Positions 25,459 through 31,090 of a stretch of 31,090 bases of DNA are shown in pieces (positions within the stretch are counted from its first letter, which is position 1; each line of letters opens with the position of its first letter). This DNA is from CAILZL01 sp035548495 (GTDB taxonomy: Bacteria; Pseudomonadota; Gammaproteobacteria; Steroidobacterales; Steroidobacteraceae): NCBI GenBank assembly GCA_035548495.1, contig DASZSV010000016.1, positions 1 through 31,090 on the forward strand, in the 5' to 3' direction. Below the pieces are notes generated by a model, which was given only the letters and a program-made list of their open reading frames with translations, was not told the DNA's origin and did no database searches. Position numbers and translations under genes: made by a program.

Positions 25459-25655
25459 TGGTGGACGAATCGTCCGAGCGTGTAACAAAAGTTCGACCCG
25501 GCAAGCTGCGGGGCAAATATATGGGCATGGGCGTCGCCATCGGCTGCGCATTGGGAATTATTTTTCGTAATCTGGCGCTGGGTGTCGCAATCGGCATTGC
25601 AATGGGGGTCGCCATGCGGGCGGCTTCTGCTACTGCTGGAAAACGTCAGCGATAG
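25458..25655 (+). CDS. Small glycine-rich membrane protein
   Basis: 65 residues. ATG at 25458 shares its A with the TGA stop of the dehydratase gene, suggesting coupled translation. The N-terminus is charged (MVDESSERVTKVRPGKLRGK); residues about 22-55 are hydrophobic with repeated small residues (MGMGVAIGCALGIIF, LALGVAIGIAMGVAM), a glycine-zipper pattern that would form one hairpin of two short helices. I do not recognise the family. Codon use looks like its neighbours, and the tight junction supports it being real. Confidence 0.55.
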   Translation: MVDESSERVTKVRPGKLRGKYMGMGVAIGCALGIIFRNLALGVAIGIAMGVAMRAASATAGKRQR

Positions 25656-25690
25656 TTGCGATGCGGTCCGACTAGGTGCTGTTGAATGCC

Positions 25691-26119
25691 ATGAACGACT
25701 TCCGCATTACTACAGATGTATCGCAAATGGACCTGCAGGTTATCCACGGATTTCTTGCCAATTCTTACTGGGCGAAAGATATTCCACTTGCAACACTTGT
25801 ACGTGCGATGGATCACTCGTTATGTTTTGGCGTGTTGACGGATGGCGGTGAGCAAGTGGGCTTCGCACGCATGATCACGGATCGCACTACGTATGCCTAT
25901 CTTGCCGATGTGTTTGTCGTTGAATCCCATCGCGGCAAGGGTATTGCCACATGGCTGCTGCAAACCATGCTTGATCACCCGGATTTGCAGGGATTGCGTC
26001 GCATCCGTCTGGTGACACGTGATGCACAGGGATTGTATGCGAAGCTGGGATTCAAGGCGCTGTCGCATCCGGAGCGCACCATGGAACGGGTGAATGACAA
26101 TGTATATAAAACCAGCTGA
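25691..26119 (+). CDS. GNAT family N-acetyltransferase
   Basis: 142 residues from the ATG at 25691 (MNDFRITTDVSQMDLQVIHG); an earlier GTG at 25676 is possible. The acetyl-CoA binding motif A is clear in YLADVFVVESHRGKGIATWL (RGKGIA loop at about 82-87), followed by LRRIRLVTRDAQGLYAKLGF, the usual C-terminal motif B. The closest family feel is that of small single-domain GNATs with unknown acceptor. It lies 35 bp after the glycine-rich gene and 5 bp before the glycosylase gene, so it is probably cotranscribed with both. Confidence 0.9.
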   Translation: MNDFRITTDVSQMDLQVIHGFLANSYWAKDIPLATLVRAMDHSLCFGVLTDGGEQVGFARMITDRTTYAYLADVFVVESHRGKGIATWLLQTMLDHPDLQGLRRIRLVTRDAQGLYAKLGFKALSHPERTMERVNDNVYKTS

Positions 26120-26124
26120 TCATC

Positions 26125-26736
26125 GTGGCGACATCGGTCATTACACTCACCGAAAAGATCAAGCGTGAAGCAGAAGCGCATCTCACGCAATCTGATCGCA
26201 TCATGGCGGGCCTGATCAAGACGCATGGCATCTGCCGCATCGGTAAACGCAAGCGCGATCCCTTCGACATTCTTGCCACTTCCATCATCAGTCAGCAGTT
26301 GTCAGTGAAAGCGGCGGACACCATTGAGAAACGTGTGCGGGCATTGGTGAATACGTTTGAACCCGTGTCGGTGTTGTCTATTTCCCATGATGCATTACGA
26401 ACCGCAGGTCTTTCCAATGGCAAGGCGAAATATCTGCATGCGCTGGCCACGCACATCGTTGATGGCCGGCTGGATTTTGCAGTGATCAAGCGATGTCCGG
26501 ATGAACAGGTGATCGATATGTTGACCGAAGTGCCAGGCATTGGCAGATGGACGGCGGAAATGTTTCTGATATTTGGTCTGAAGCGTGCCGATATATTGGC
26601 CACCGGTGATGTGGCCTTGCAGCGCGCAGTCCGCAATTTGTATGGATCGAGAAAGACACTGGAGAGTGCCGGCAAGAAGTGGCGGCCTTACGCTTCAGTG
26701 GCGTCCTGGTATTTGTGGCGAAGTCTCGAAGGTTGA
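26125..26736 (+). CDS. DNA-3-methyladenine glycosylase, AlkA/Mag HhH-GPD type
   Basis: 203 residues with a GTG start at 26125, 5 bp after the GNAT gene; no strong ribosome binding site, so coupling to the upstream gene is likely. The helix-hairpin-helix is LTEVPGIGRWTAEMFLIF (about 133-150), followed by catalytic Asp162 in ILATGDVALQRAV. Early block DPFDILATSIISQQLSVKAA is typical of the AlkA/Mag group. It lacks the N-terminal beta domain of E. coli AlkA and is near the length of yeast Mag-like single-domain enzymes. It removes alkylated purines in base-excision repair. No iron-sulfur cysteines, so it is not an EndoIII/MutY type. Confidence 0.92.
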   Translation: MATSVITLTEKIKREAEAHLTQSDRIMAGLIKTHGICRIGKRKRDPFDILATSIISQQLSVKAADTIEKRVRALVNTFEPVSVLSISHDALRTAGLSNGKAKYLHALATHIVDGRLDFAVIKRCPDEQVIDMLTEVPGIGRWTAEMFLIFGLKRADILATGDVALQRAVRNLYGSRKTLESAGKKWRPYASVASWYLWRSLEG

Positions 26737-26765
26737 TGTGTTCGTAGGTCTTTGTTGTTTTGTTT

Positions 26766-26944
26766 CCCTCGCCCCTTGAGGGAGAGGGAATAAGGGTGAG
26801 GGGGATTGTTTCTATATGTCGTCGTCATCAATTATCTCGACGACCACTTACACAGAATTCTTGTGATGCACGACAAGAAGTCATGTTATTGAAATTTAAA
26901 TTAACCCCTCACCCCCGGCCCCTCTCCCTCAAGGGGCGAGGGGA
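26766..26944. repeat. Paired CTCCCTTGAGGGAGAG-type repeat, copy 2
   Basis: Inverted units begin CCCTCGCCCCTTGAGGGAG at 26766 and end CCCTCAAGGGGCGAGGGGA at 26944, flanking about 98 bases of AT-rich, non-coding DNA. The same architecture occurs at 19327-19447. It fills the gap between the convergent glycosylase and DUF2905 genes. Confidence 0.65.
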
Positions 26945-26959
26945 GTGAATGCTTCTTCC

Positions 26960-27163
26960 TCACTTCCTCCTCGTCAACCACATCACCAGCGACACCACCG
27001 CGCTGATGATGATCGACGTCATCAGCGGAAAATAAAAACTGAAGCCGGGGCGTTCAATGCGAATGTCACCGGGCAGCCGGCCGAAGGGCAGTTTGGACAG
27101 CCACGGCCAGCCAACGCCGATCAATGCGATCACTAGTCCAATCACAATCAGTATTCGCGACAT
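26960..27163 (-). CDS. DUF2905 family small membrane protein
   Basis: 67 residues, full family length. Two helices: MSRILIVIGLVIALIGVGW and FYFPLMTSIIISAVVSLVMW, joined by LSKLPFGRLPGDIRIERPGF; the GRLPGDIRIER segment is the family signature. No function is known. It is convergent with the glycosylase gene and divergent from the isocitrate dehydrogenase gene, alone on the minus strand in the right half of the window. Confidence 0.9.
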   Translation of the reverse strand: MSRILIVIGLVIALIGVGWPWLSKLPFGRLPGDIRIERPGFSFYFPLMTSIIISAVVSLVMWLTRRK

Positions 27164-27233
27164 GTGCGGATGCCCTTGGGTTGCGGATTGCTTGCTATAC
27201 TATCGCCTTATTTTATGGCGCTTGGCTGCAATT

Positions 27234-27311
27234 CGTCATTCCCGCGAAGGCGGGAACCCAGTTGAATAAACAATCATTATTTTACTGGACCCCCGCTTTC
27301 GCGGCGGTGAC
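27234..27311. repeat. Inverted pair of CCCGCGAAGGCGGG-type repeats upstream of idh
   Basis: Units CGTCATTCCCGCGAAGGCGG (27234-27261) and CTGGACCCCCGCTTTCGCGG (27285-27311) face each other across 23 AT-rich bases, the same arrangement as at 17645-17770. A TATACT box at 27196-27201 lies upstream, so the pair may be transcribed in the idh leader and form a long hairpin; the -35 is weak. Confidence 0.6.
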
Positions 27312-27365
27312 AAGGATGCATTCAGGTGCCGCAAAATCGGACTTTTACTATCACGGGAATCTTCA

Positions 27366-29588
27366 ATGACCGACAAGATTATCTACACCCTTACCGACGA
27401 AGCGCCTGCTTTGGCCACGTATTCATTGCTGCCCATCGTGCAGGCTTTTACCAGGGCCGCGGGCATCGCGGTGGAAACGCGCGATATTTCACTGTCCGGC
27501 CGTATTCTGGCGAATTTTTCCGATTTCCTGAAACCCGAACAACAACAGAAAGATGATCTCGCCGAACTGGGTGAGCTGGCCAAGACGCCGCAGGCCAACA
27601 TCATCAAGTTGCCCAATATCAGTGCTTCGGTGCCCCAATTGAAGGCTGCCATCAAGGAATTGCAATCACAGGGCTATGCCGTACCTGATTATCCCGAAGA
27701 TCCCAAGACCGATGCGGAAAAGCAGATCAAGGCACGCTATGCAAAGGTGCTGGGCTCTGCGGTGAATCCCGTACTGCGCGAAGGCAATTCTGATCGTCGT
27801 GTGGCCAATGCCGTGAAGCAGTATGCGCGTAAACATCCACACTCGATGGGCAAGTGGAGCAAGGACTCCAGGTCGCATGTATCGAGCATGAGCAGTGGCG
27901 ATTTTTATGGCAACGAACAGGCTGCTGTCGTACCAGCCGCACAAAGCTTGAAGATCGAATTCACTGACAAGGCCGGTAACAAAACGGTTCTGAAAGAAGC
28001 GGTGAAGGTGCAGGCAAGTGAAGTCATCTCGTCCACCTTCATGAGCGCGCAGGCATTGCGTGATTTCTACGCAGCACAAATCGCTGATGCCAAATCGCAA
28101 GGTGTGTTGCTGTCACTGCACTTGAAGGCGACGATGATGAAGGTCTCCGATCCCATCATGTTCGGTCATGCGGTCAGCGTGTACTACAAGGATGTGTTCG
28201 CCAAACATGCCGCAGTGTTCAAGCAGATTGGTGTCAATGTGCGCAATGGTCTGGGTGATGTCTACACCAAGATTCAAACATTGCCCGAAGCGCAACGCGC
28301 GGAGATTGAAGCAGACATCAAGGCGGTGTATGAAAAAAATCCGCCGCTTGCGATGGTGGATTCGGACAAGGGCATTACCAACCTGCATGTGCCCAGCGAT
28401 GTGATCATTGATGCCTCCATGCCGGCCGCCTTGCGGGCTTCCGGTCAGATGTGGGGCGCCGACGGCAAGCAGCATGACATGAAGGCCATGATCCCCGATC
28501 GTTGCTATGCCGGCATTTATCAAGCGGTGATTGATGATTGCAAAGAACATGGCGCCTACGATGTCACCACCATGGGCAGTGTCAGCAATGTCGGCCTGAT
28601 GGCGCAAGCCGCTGAAGAATACGGTTCGCATGACAAGACATTTGAAATAGCATCGGCAGGTACAGTGCGGGTACTCGATGCATCGGGTGCAGTGTTGACA
28701 CAACACGAGGTGAATCAAGGTGACATCTGGCGCATGTGCCAGACCAAGGATGTGGCCATCAAGGATTGGATCAAGCTGGCTGTGAATCGTGCCAAAGCCA
28801 CCAAGACCACTGCCGTGTTCTGGCTCGATGAACAACGTGCCTATGATCGCAAGCTGATCGAGATCGTGAAAGCAGAGCTGCGCAATTACGACATTGCTGA
28901 ATACGACATTCGCATTCTGTCGCCAGTCGATGCCTGCAAACTGTCCTTGCTGCGCATTCGTCGCGGCCAGGACACCATCTCAGTCACCGGCAATGTGCTG
29001 CGTGATTACAACACCGACTTGTTTCCCATTCTTGAACTGGGCACCAGCGCCAAGATGTTGTCCATCGTTCCCTTGTTGCAAGGCGGTGGTTTGTACGAAA
29101 CCGGCGCGGGTGGTTCAGCGCCCAAGCATGTGCAACAGTTTCTGGAAGAAGGATATTTGCGTTGGGATTCGCTCGGTGAGTTTCTTGCTTTGCAAGTCTC
29201 CATCGAAGACATGGCTGCAAAGACCAACAACCAACGCGCGGCGGTGCTGGCTGAAACACTCGATGCCGCCAATGCCAAGTTTCTGGAGAATGACAAATCA
29301 CCTGCACGTAAAGTAGGGCAGGTTGACAATCGCGGCAGTCACTTCTATCTGGCATTGTACTGGGCGCAGGCGTTGGCTGCTCAAACTAAGGATGCATCCC
29401 TGCAAGCGATGTTCAAGCCTGTCGCAGAACAATTGACCGCCAATGAAAAGAAGATTGATGCTGAGTTGATTGGCGCACAAGGCAAGCCGGTGGATGTGGG
29501 TGGTTACTATCATCCTTCGCCGGAGAAATGCTCGGCGGCGATGCGGCCCAGCGCGACGTTGAACGCAGTGCTGGGGAGTTTGAAGTAA
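27366..29588 (+). CDS. Isocitrate dehydrogenase, monomeric NADP-dependent
   Basis: 740 residues, the normal size of the large monomeric class (IDH-II), not the 416-residue dimeric class. Start MTDKIIYTLTDEAPALATYS and blocks LPNISASVPQLKAAIKELQS, RVANAVKQYARKHPHSMGKW, GDFYGNEQAA, LSLHLKATMMKVSDPIMFGH, DSDKGITNLHVPSDVIIDAS and GGLYETGAGGSAPKHVQQF are all family signatures. It oxidatively decarboxylates isocitrate to 2-oxoglutarate with NADP and a divalent metal in the cytoplasm. It stands alone, with repeats upstream and an intrinsic terminator downstream. No isocitrate lyase or dimeric icd is in this window. Confidence 0.97.
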   Translation: MTDKIIYTLTDEAPALATYSLLPIVQAFTRAAGIAVETRDISLSGRILANFSDFLKPEQQQKDDLAELGELAKTPQANIIKLPNISASVPQLKAAIKELQSQGYAVPDYPEDPKTDAEKQIKARYAKVLGSAVNPVLREGNSDRRVANAVKQYARKHPHSMGKWSKDSRSHVSSMSSGDFYGNEQAAVVPAAQSLKIEFTDKAGNKTVLKEAVKVQASEVISSTFMSAQALRDFYAAQIADAKSQGVLLSLHLKATMMKVSDPIMFGHAVSVYYKDVFAKHAAVFKQIGVNVRNGLGDVYTKIQTLPEAQRAEIEADIKAVYEKNPPLAMVDSDKGITNLHVPSDVIIDASMPAALRASGQMWGADGKQHDMKAMIPDRCYAGIYQAVIDDCKEHGAYDVTTMGSVSNVGLMAQAAEEYGSHDKTFEIASAGTVRVLDASGAVLTQHEVNQGDIWRMCQTKDVAIKDWIKLAVNRAKATKTTAVFWLDEQRAYDRKLIEIVKAELRNYDIAEYDIRILSPVDACKLSLLRIRRGQDTISVTGNVLRDYNTDLFPILELGTSAKMLSIVPLLQGGGLYETGAGGSAPKHVQQFLEEGYLRWDSLGEFLALQVSIEDMAAKTNNQRAAVLAETLDAANAKFLENDKSPARKVGQVDNRGSHFYLALYWAQALAAQTKDASLQAMFKPVAEQLTANEKKIDAELIGAQGKPVDVGGYYHPSPEKCSAAMRPSATLNAVLGSLK

Positions 29589-29597
29589 GAGATAAAG

Positions 29598-29628
29598 AAA
29601 CCCCGACGTGAGAGCGTCGGGGTTTTTG
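29598..29628 (+). terminator. Intrinsic terminator after isocitrate dehydrogenase
   Basis: AAACCCCGACG pairs with CGTCGGGGTTT around loop TGAGAG, followed by a T-rich end. The stop codon lies 9 bases upstream. It is the clearest intrinsic terminator in the window. Confidence 0.92.
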
Positions 29629-29711
29629 TATGCGTGCGAAGTGTTAACAACATGGATAGTGGAGCATCGCAGCGTGATCGTTGCCACCTGAGCACGGTCT
29701 GGCTTGGCTAA

Positions 29712-30008
29712 ATGAACGGGAATATATGCATGAATTCGTTCAACAGTTGGTTTGAGAAGCTCGGTGCAGATGTTCATCAGATTGGCATTTTCCTCGGTGG
29801 TATTGTAGGTTTTGTTTGCGTATGGGCGGCAGTGGAAAGGCACCGGGGGATTGAAGCAATTATTCTTATGGTTCTTGCGGGTTGGGGCTACATATCAATG
29901 TATATCAAATATGATCACCTGAAACATGAGCGAGATGAGTACGAGCGGATTCTGCGTGAACATGATCTTCACCCACATGATAATTTGATGAAACGTCTGA
30001 AGAATTAG
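29712..30008 (+). CDS. Hypothetical small membrane protein
   Basis: 98 residues from ATG 29712, or 92 from ATG 29730 (MNSFNSWFEKLG), which has a weak GGGAA upstream and may be the true start. Two hydrophobic helices (about 24-43 and 49-65 in the longer form) are followed by a charged, probably coiled-coil tail (KYDHLKHERDEYERILREHD). I do not recognise the family. It is more AT-rich than genes to its left and is followed 60 bp later by the lipoprotein gene on the same strand. Confidence 0.6.
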   Translation: MNGNICMNSFNSWFEKLGADVHQIGIFLGGIVGFVCVWAAVERHRGIEAIILMVLAGWGYISMYIKYDHLKHERDEYERILREHDLHPHDNLMKRLKN

Positions 30009-30068
30009 GACCATTATAGGCGACTGAAAACACGCCGCCCCTGGTTAAAGAATAGCTGAGGTTCTGGT

Positions 30069-30503
30069 ATGTCTAGGAATTCGCTTCTGATAATTATTTT
30101 TGTGTCTACTGCGTTAGTCGGATGCAAATCTGTACGCTTGACACCAGAAGGTCGGGAGATTGTAGTTGTAAAAGAATTGAATACTTTAACCACCGAATGT
30201 ACTCGGCTGGGGAGTGTTACTGGCCAGCATAGAATGGGATATGACCAAGCATTAACGATTGTCAGAAATAGGGCCGCGGCACAATTTCATGCCGACACCA
30301 TTGTAATTGACTCTGTGGAAGGCCATTTGTCTCCGAGCCGTAGAATTACGGCGACAGCATTTAATTGTTCTGATCGACGAGTGCAACCTGTTCGACCTAT
30401 AGATTCAAAACGATTAACGAGTGATGTCATTGCTAAAGCGAAAAAATGTCAAGAAAGAGGTGGGGTGTGGGTCAATGATCAATGTGTGTTGCACGTTGAA
30501 TGA
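30069..30503 (+). CDS. Lipoprotein, DUF4156-like
   Basis: 144 residues. A signal peptide with lipobox LVGC puts the lipidated Cys at residue 19; the next residues (KS) do not include the Asp that would retain it in the inner membrane. The body (VRLTPEGREIVVVKE, LTTECTRLGSVTG, RNRAAAQFHADTIVIDSVEG) resembles DUF4156-type proteins, which share 'LTPEG', 'C..LG' and 'A...gAdtv' spacing. The C-terminal CQERGGVWVNDQCV pairs two cysteines, possibly a disulfide. GAGG lies upstream of the start. Function unknown; an outer-membrane location is inferred. Confidence 0.78.
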   Translation: MSRNSLLIIIFVSTALVGCKSVRLTPEGREIVVVKELNTLTTECTRLGSVTGQHRMGYDQALTIVRNRAAAQFHADTIVIDSVEGHLSPSRRITATAFNCSDRRVQPVRPIDSKRLTSDVIAKAKKCQERGGVWVNDQCVLHVE

Positions 30504-30507
30504 TATC

Positions 30508-30592
30508 GTAGGTTGGGCTGAATCTTCGAAGCCCAACAATGATTGATGATTGTGACACATGTTGGGCTTCGCTACGCTCAGCGCCAACCTAC
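30508..30592. repeat. GTAGGTTGGG...CCAACCTAC element, copy 1
   Basis: An 85-base element with terminal inverted repeats GTAGGTTGG/CCAACCTAC and internal GAAGCCCAAC/GTTGGGCTTC arms. Copy 2 at 30927-31011 differs at 6 of 94 aligned bases when the shared flanks (preceding C, following CAACGTGT) are included. It begins 4 bases after the lipoprotein stop. Confidence 0.8.
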
Positions 30593-30623
30593 CAACGTGT
30601 CGGCGGATTGATTGCTTATTGTC

Positions 30624-30695
30624 GTAGGCTGGGCGGCTTCGCCCAGCATGGCTTTGCAAGCCAACGCAAGATGCTGGGCACGGTGCCCAGCCTAC
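30624..30695. repeat. GTAGGCTGGGC...GCCCAGCCTAC element
   Basis: A 72-base element with 11-base terminal inverted repeats and internal GGGCGGCTTCGCCCAGC and GCTGGGCACGGTGCCCAGC hairpins. Related by its ends to 19199-19283. Confidence 0.75.
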
Positions 30696-30770
30696 GAAGA
30701 AAGGTGCACAGCAAGGTAGGATGTAATCGTAACCACGCCATCAAATTTGCTTTTCGGTGTATCTGATCAC

Positions 30771-30806
30771 GGCGGGTTACGCAGCGGAACTGCTAACCCG
30801 CCCTAC
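30771..30806. repeat. GGCGGGTTACGC...AACCCGCCCTAC half element
   Basis: A 36-base hairpin, GGCGGGTTACGCAG then GGAACTGCTAACCCGCC, ending CCCTAC. It matches the right half of 17533-17600. Confidence 0.7.
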
Positions 30807-30926
30807 GCTTGTGGAGGGTTGCTCGCAAGCTTTGCATCGAGTGATCCTCCCCCTGTTTCTCGGACAACTGGATAAGAGAGATTCATAATCCTTATCCGAG
30901 GTGAGTGAGAGATGAAGAAACAGCGC

Positions 30927-31011
30927 GTAGGTTGGGCTGAGTCTTCGAGGCCCAACATTGATTGATGATCGTGATACATGTTGGGCTTCGCTACGCTCAG
31001 CGCCAACTTAC
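30927..31011. repeat. GTAGGTTGGG...CCAACTTAC element, copy 2
   Basis: Second copy of 30508-30592, same orientation, about 330 bp further on. Some changes between copies fall in the arms (for example CCTAC to CTTAC at the end), so its ends are no longer fully complementary. The 120 bases before it (30807-30926) hold no gene; a partly complementary TCTCGGACAACTGGATAAG and CTTATCCGAG lie there. Confidence 0.8.
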
Positions 31012-31072
31012 CAACGTGTAGCGTTGTTGACGATTTGCAATATTGTTTGAGCGTTGGGTGGCGATGAGTAAA

Positions 31073-31090
31073 GTAGGGCGGGATGTATCC
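31073..31090. repeat. GTAGGGCGGGAT element, cut by window end
   Basis: GTAGGGCGGGATGTATCC matches the left end of 17533-17600 (16 of 18 bases) and continues past the window. Confidence 0.6.

Noticed and set aside
28113..28835. 240-codon open frame on the minus strand inside the isocitrate dehydrogenase gene
   Set aside because: Antisense shadow of a highly conserved enzyme; His/Gly-rich translation without domains.
30508..31019. Possible CRISPR array from the spaced repeats
   Set aside because: Units are 36-85 bases, inverted, of several families and irregularly spaced; no cas genes. These are dispersed inverted-repeat elements.

Overview
The window is a mostly core-genome chromosomal segment from a gammaproteobacterium. 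I base this on gene content and order: rne divergent from rluC; infA, aat, trxB; then ftsK, lolA, rarA, serS. This is the enterobacterial/pseudomonad trxB-ftsK-lolA-rarA-serS neighbourhood with lrp missing and a VanZ-like gene inserted. A SAM-responsive leader in front of metX-metB and a monomeric isocitrate dehydrogenase suggest a lineage near Xanthomonadales, Nevskiales or Steroidobacterales, but the species cannot be fixed from sequence alone. I see no tRNA, rRNA, CRISPR array, prophage, transposase or recognisable defence system.

Layout. 1-3850 (minus): RNase E followed 10 bp later by a membrane glycosyltransferase of the protein O-mannosyltransferase type, which runs off the window. 3851-4389: long rne leader and rne/rluC divergent promoter region. 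4390-5391 (plus): rluC, ending directly against a periplasmic cyclophilin (minus). 6199-12505 (minus): Tat-exported type-B carboxylesterase, AraC/GyrI-like regulator, infA, aat, a peptidogalycan-type GNAT protein and trxB. A 125-bp palindromic element lies between aat and the GNAT gene. 12600-19108 (plus): ftsK, lolA, vanZ-like, rarA, serS. 19560-20875 (plus): a compact three-gene unit of multi-TM protein, ECF sigma factor and small two-TM protein, probably a self-contained signalling cassette. 20895-23377: sigma-70 promoter, SAM-I-type riboswitch, metX, metB. 23638-26736: sugar-acid dehydratase of the XylD type, a tiny glycine-rich membrane protein, a GNAT acetyltransferase and an AlkA-type DNA glycosylase. 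26960-27163 (minus): DUF2905 protein. 27366-29588: monomeric NADP isocitrate dehydrogenase with a clear intrinsic terminator. 29712-30503: a small membrane protein and a DUF4156-like lipoprotein in more AT-rich DNA. The last 590 bases are packed with short inverted-repeat elements.

Working links. metX and metB make O-acyl-homoserine and then cystathionine, and the leader should lower their expression when S-adenosylmethionine is plentiful. rne has a promoter and a roughly 420-nt leader of the kind through which RNase E controls its own mRNA in enterobacteria. The sigma unit is arranged like a membrane-gated transcription switch with an unknown signal.

Most unusual content: (i) at least four families of short inverted-repeat elements in intergenic gaps, three of which share GTAGG...CCTAC ends and are clustered at the right edge; (ii) the 125-bp long-arm element between aat and the GNAT gene; (iii) the ECF unit; (iv) an O-mannosyltransferase-like gene behind rne. 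I found nothing I can defend as a wholly new system.
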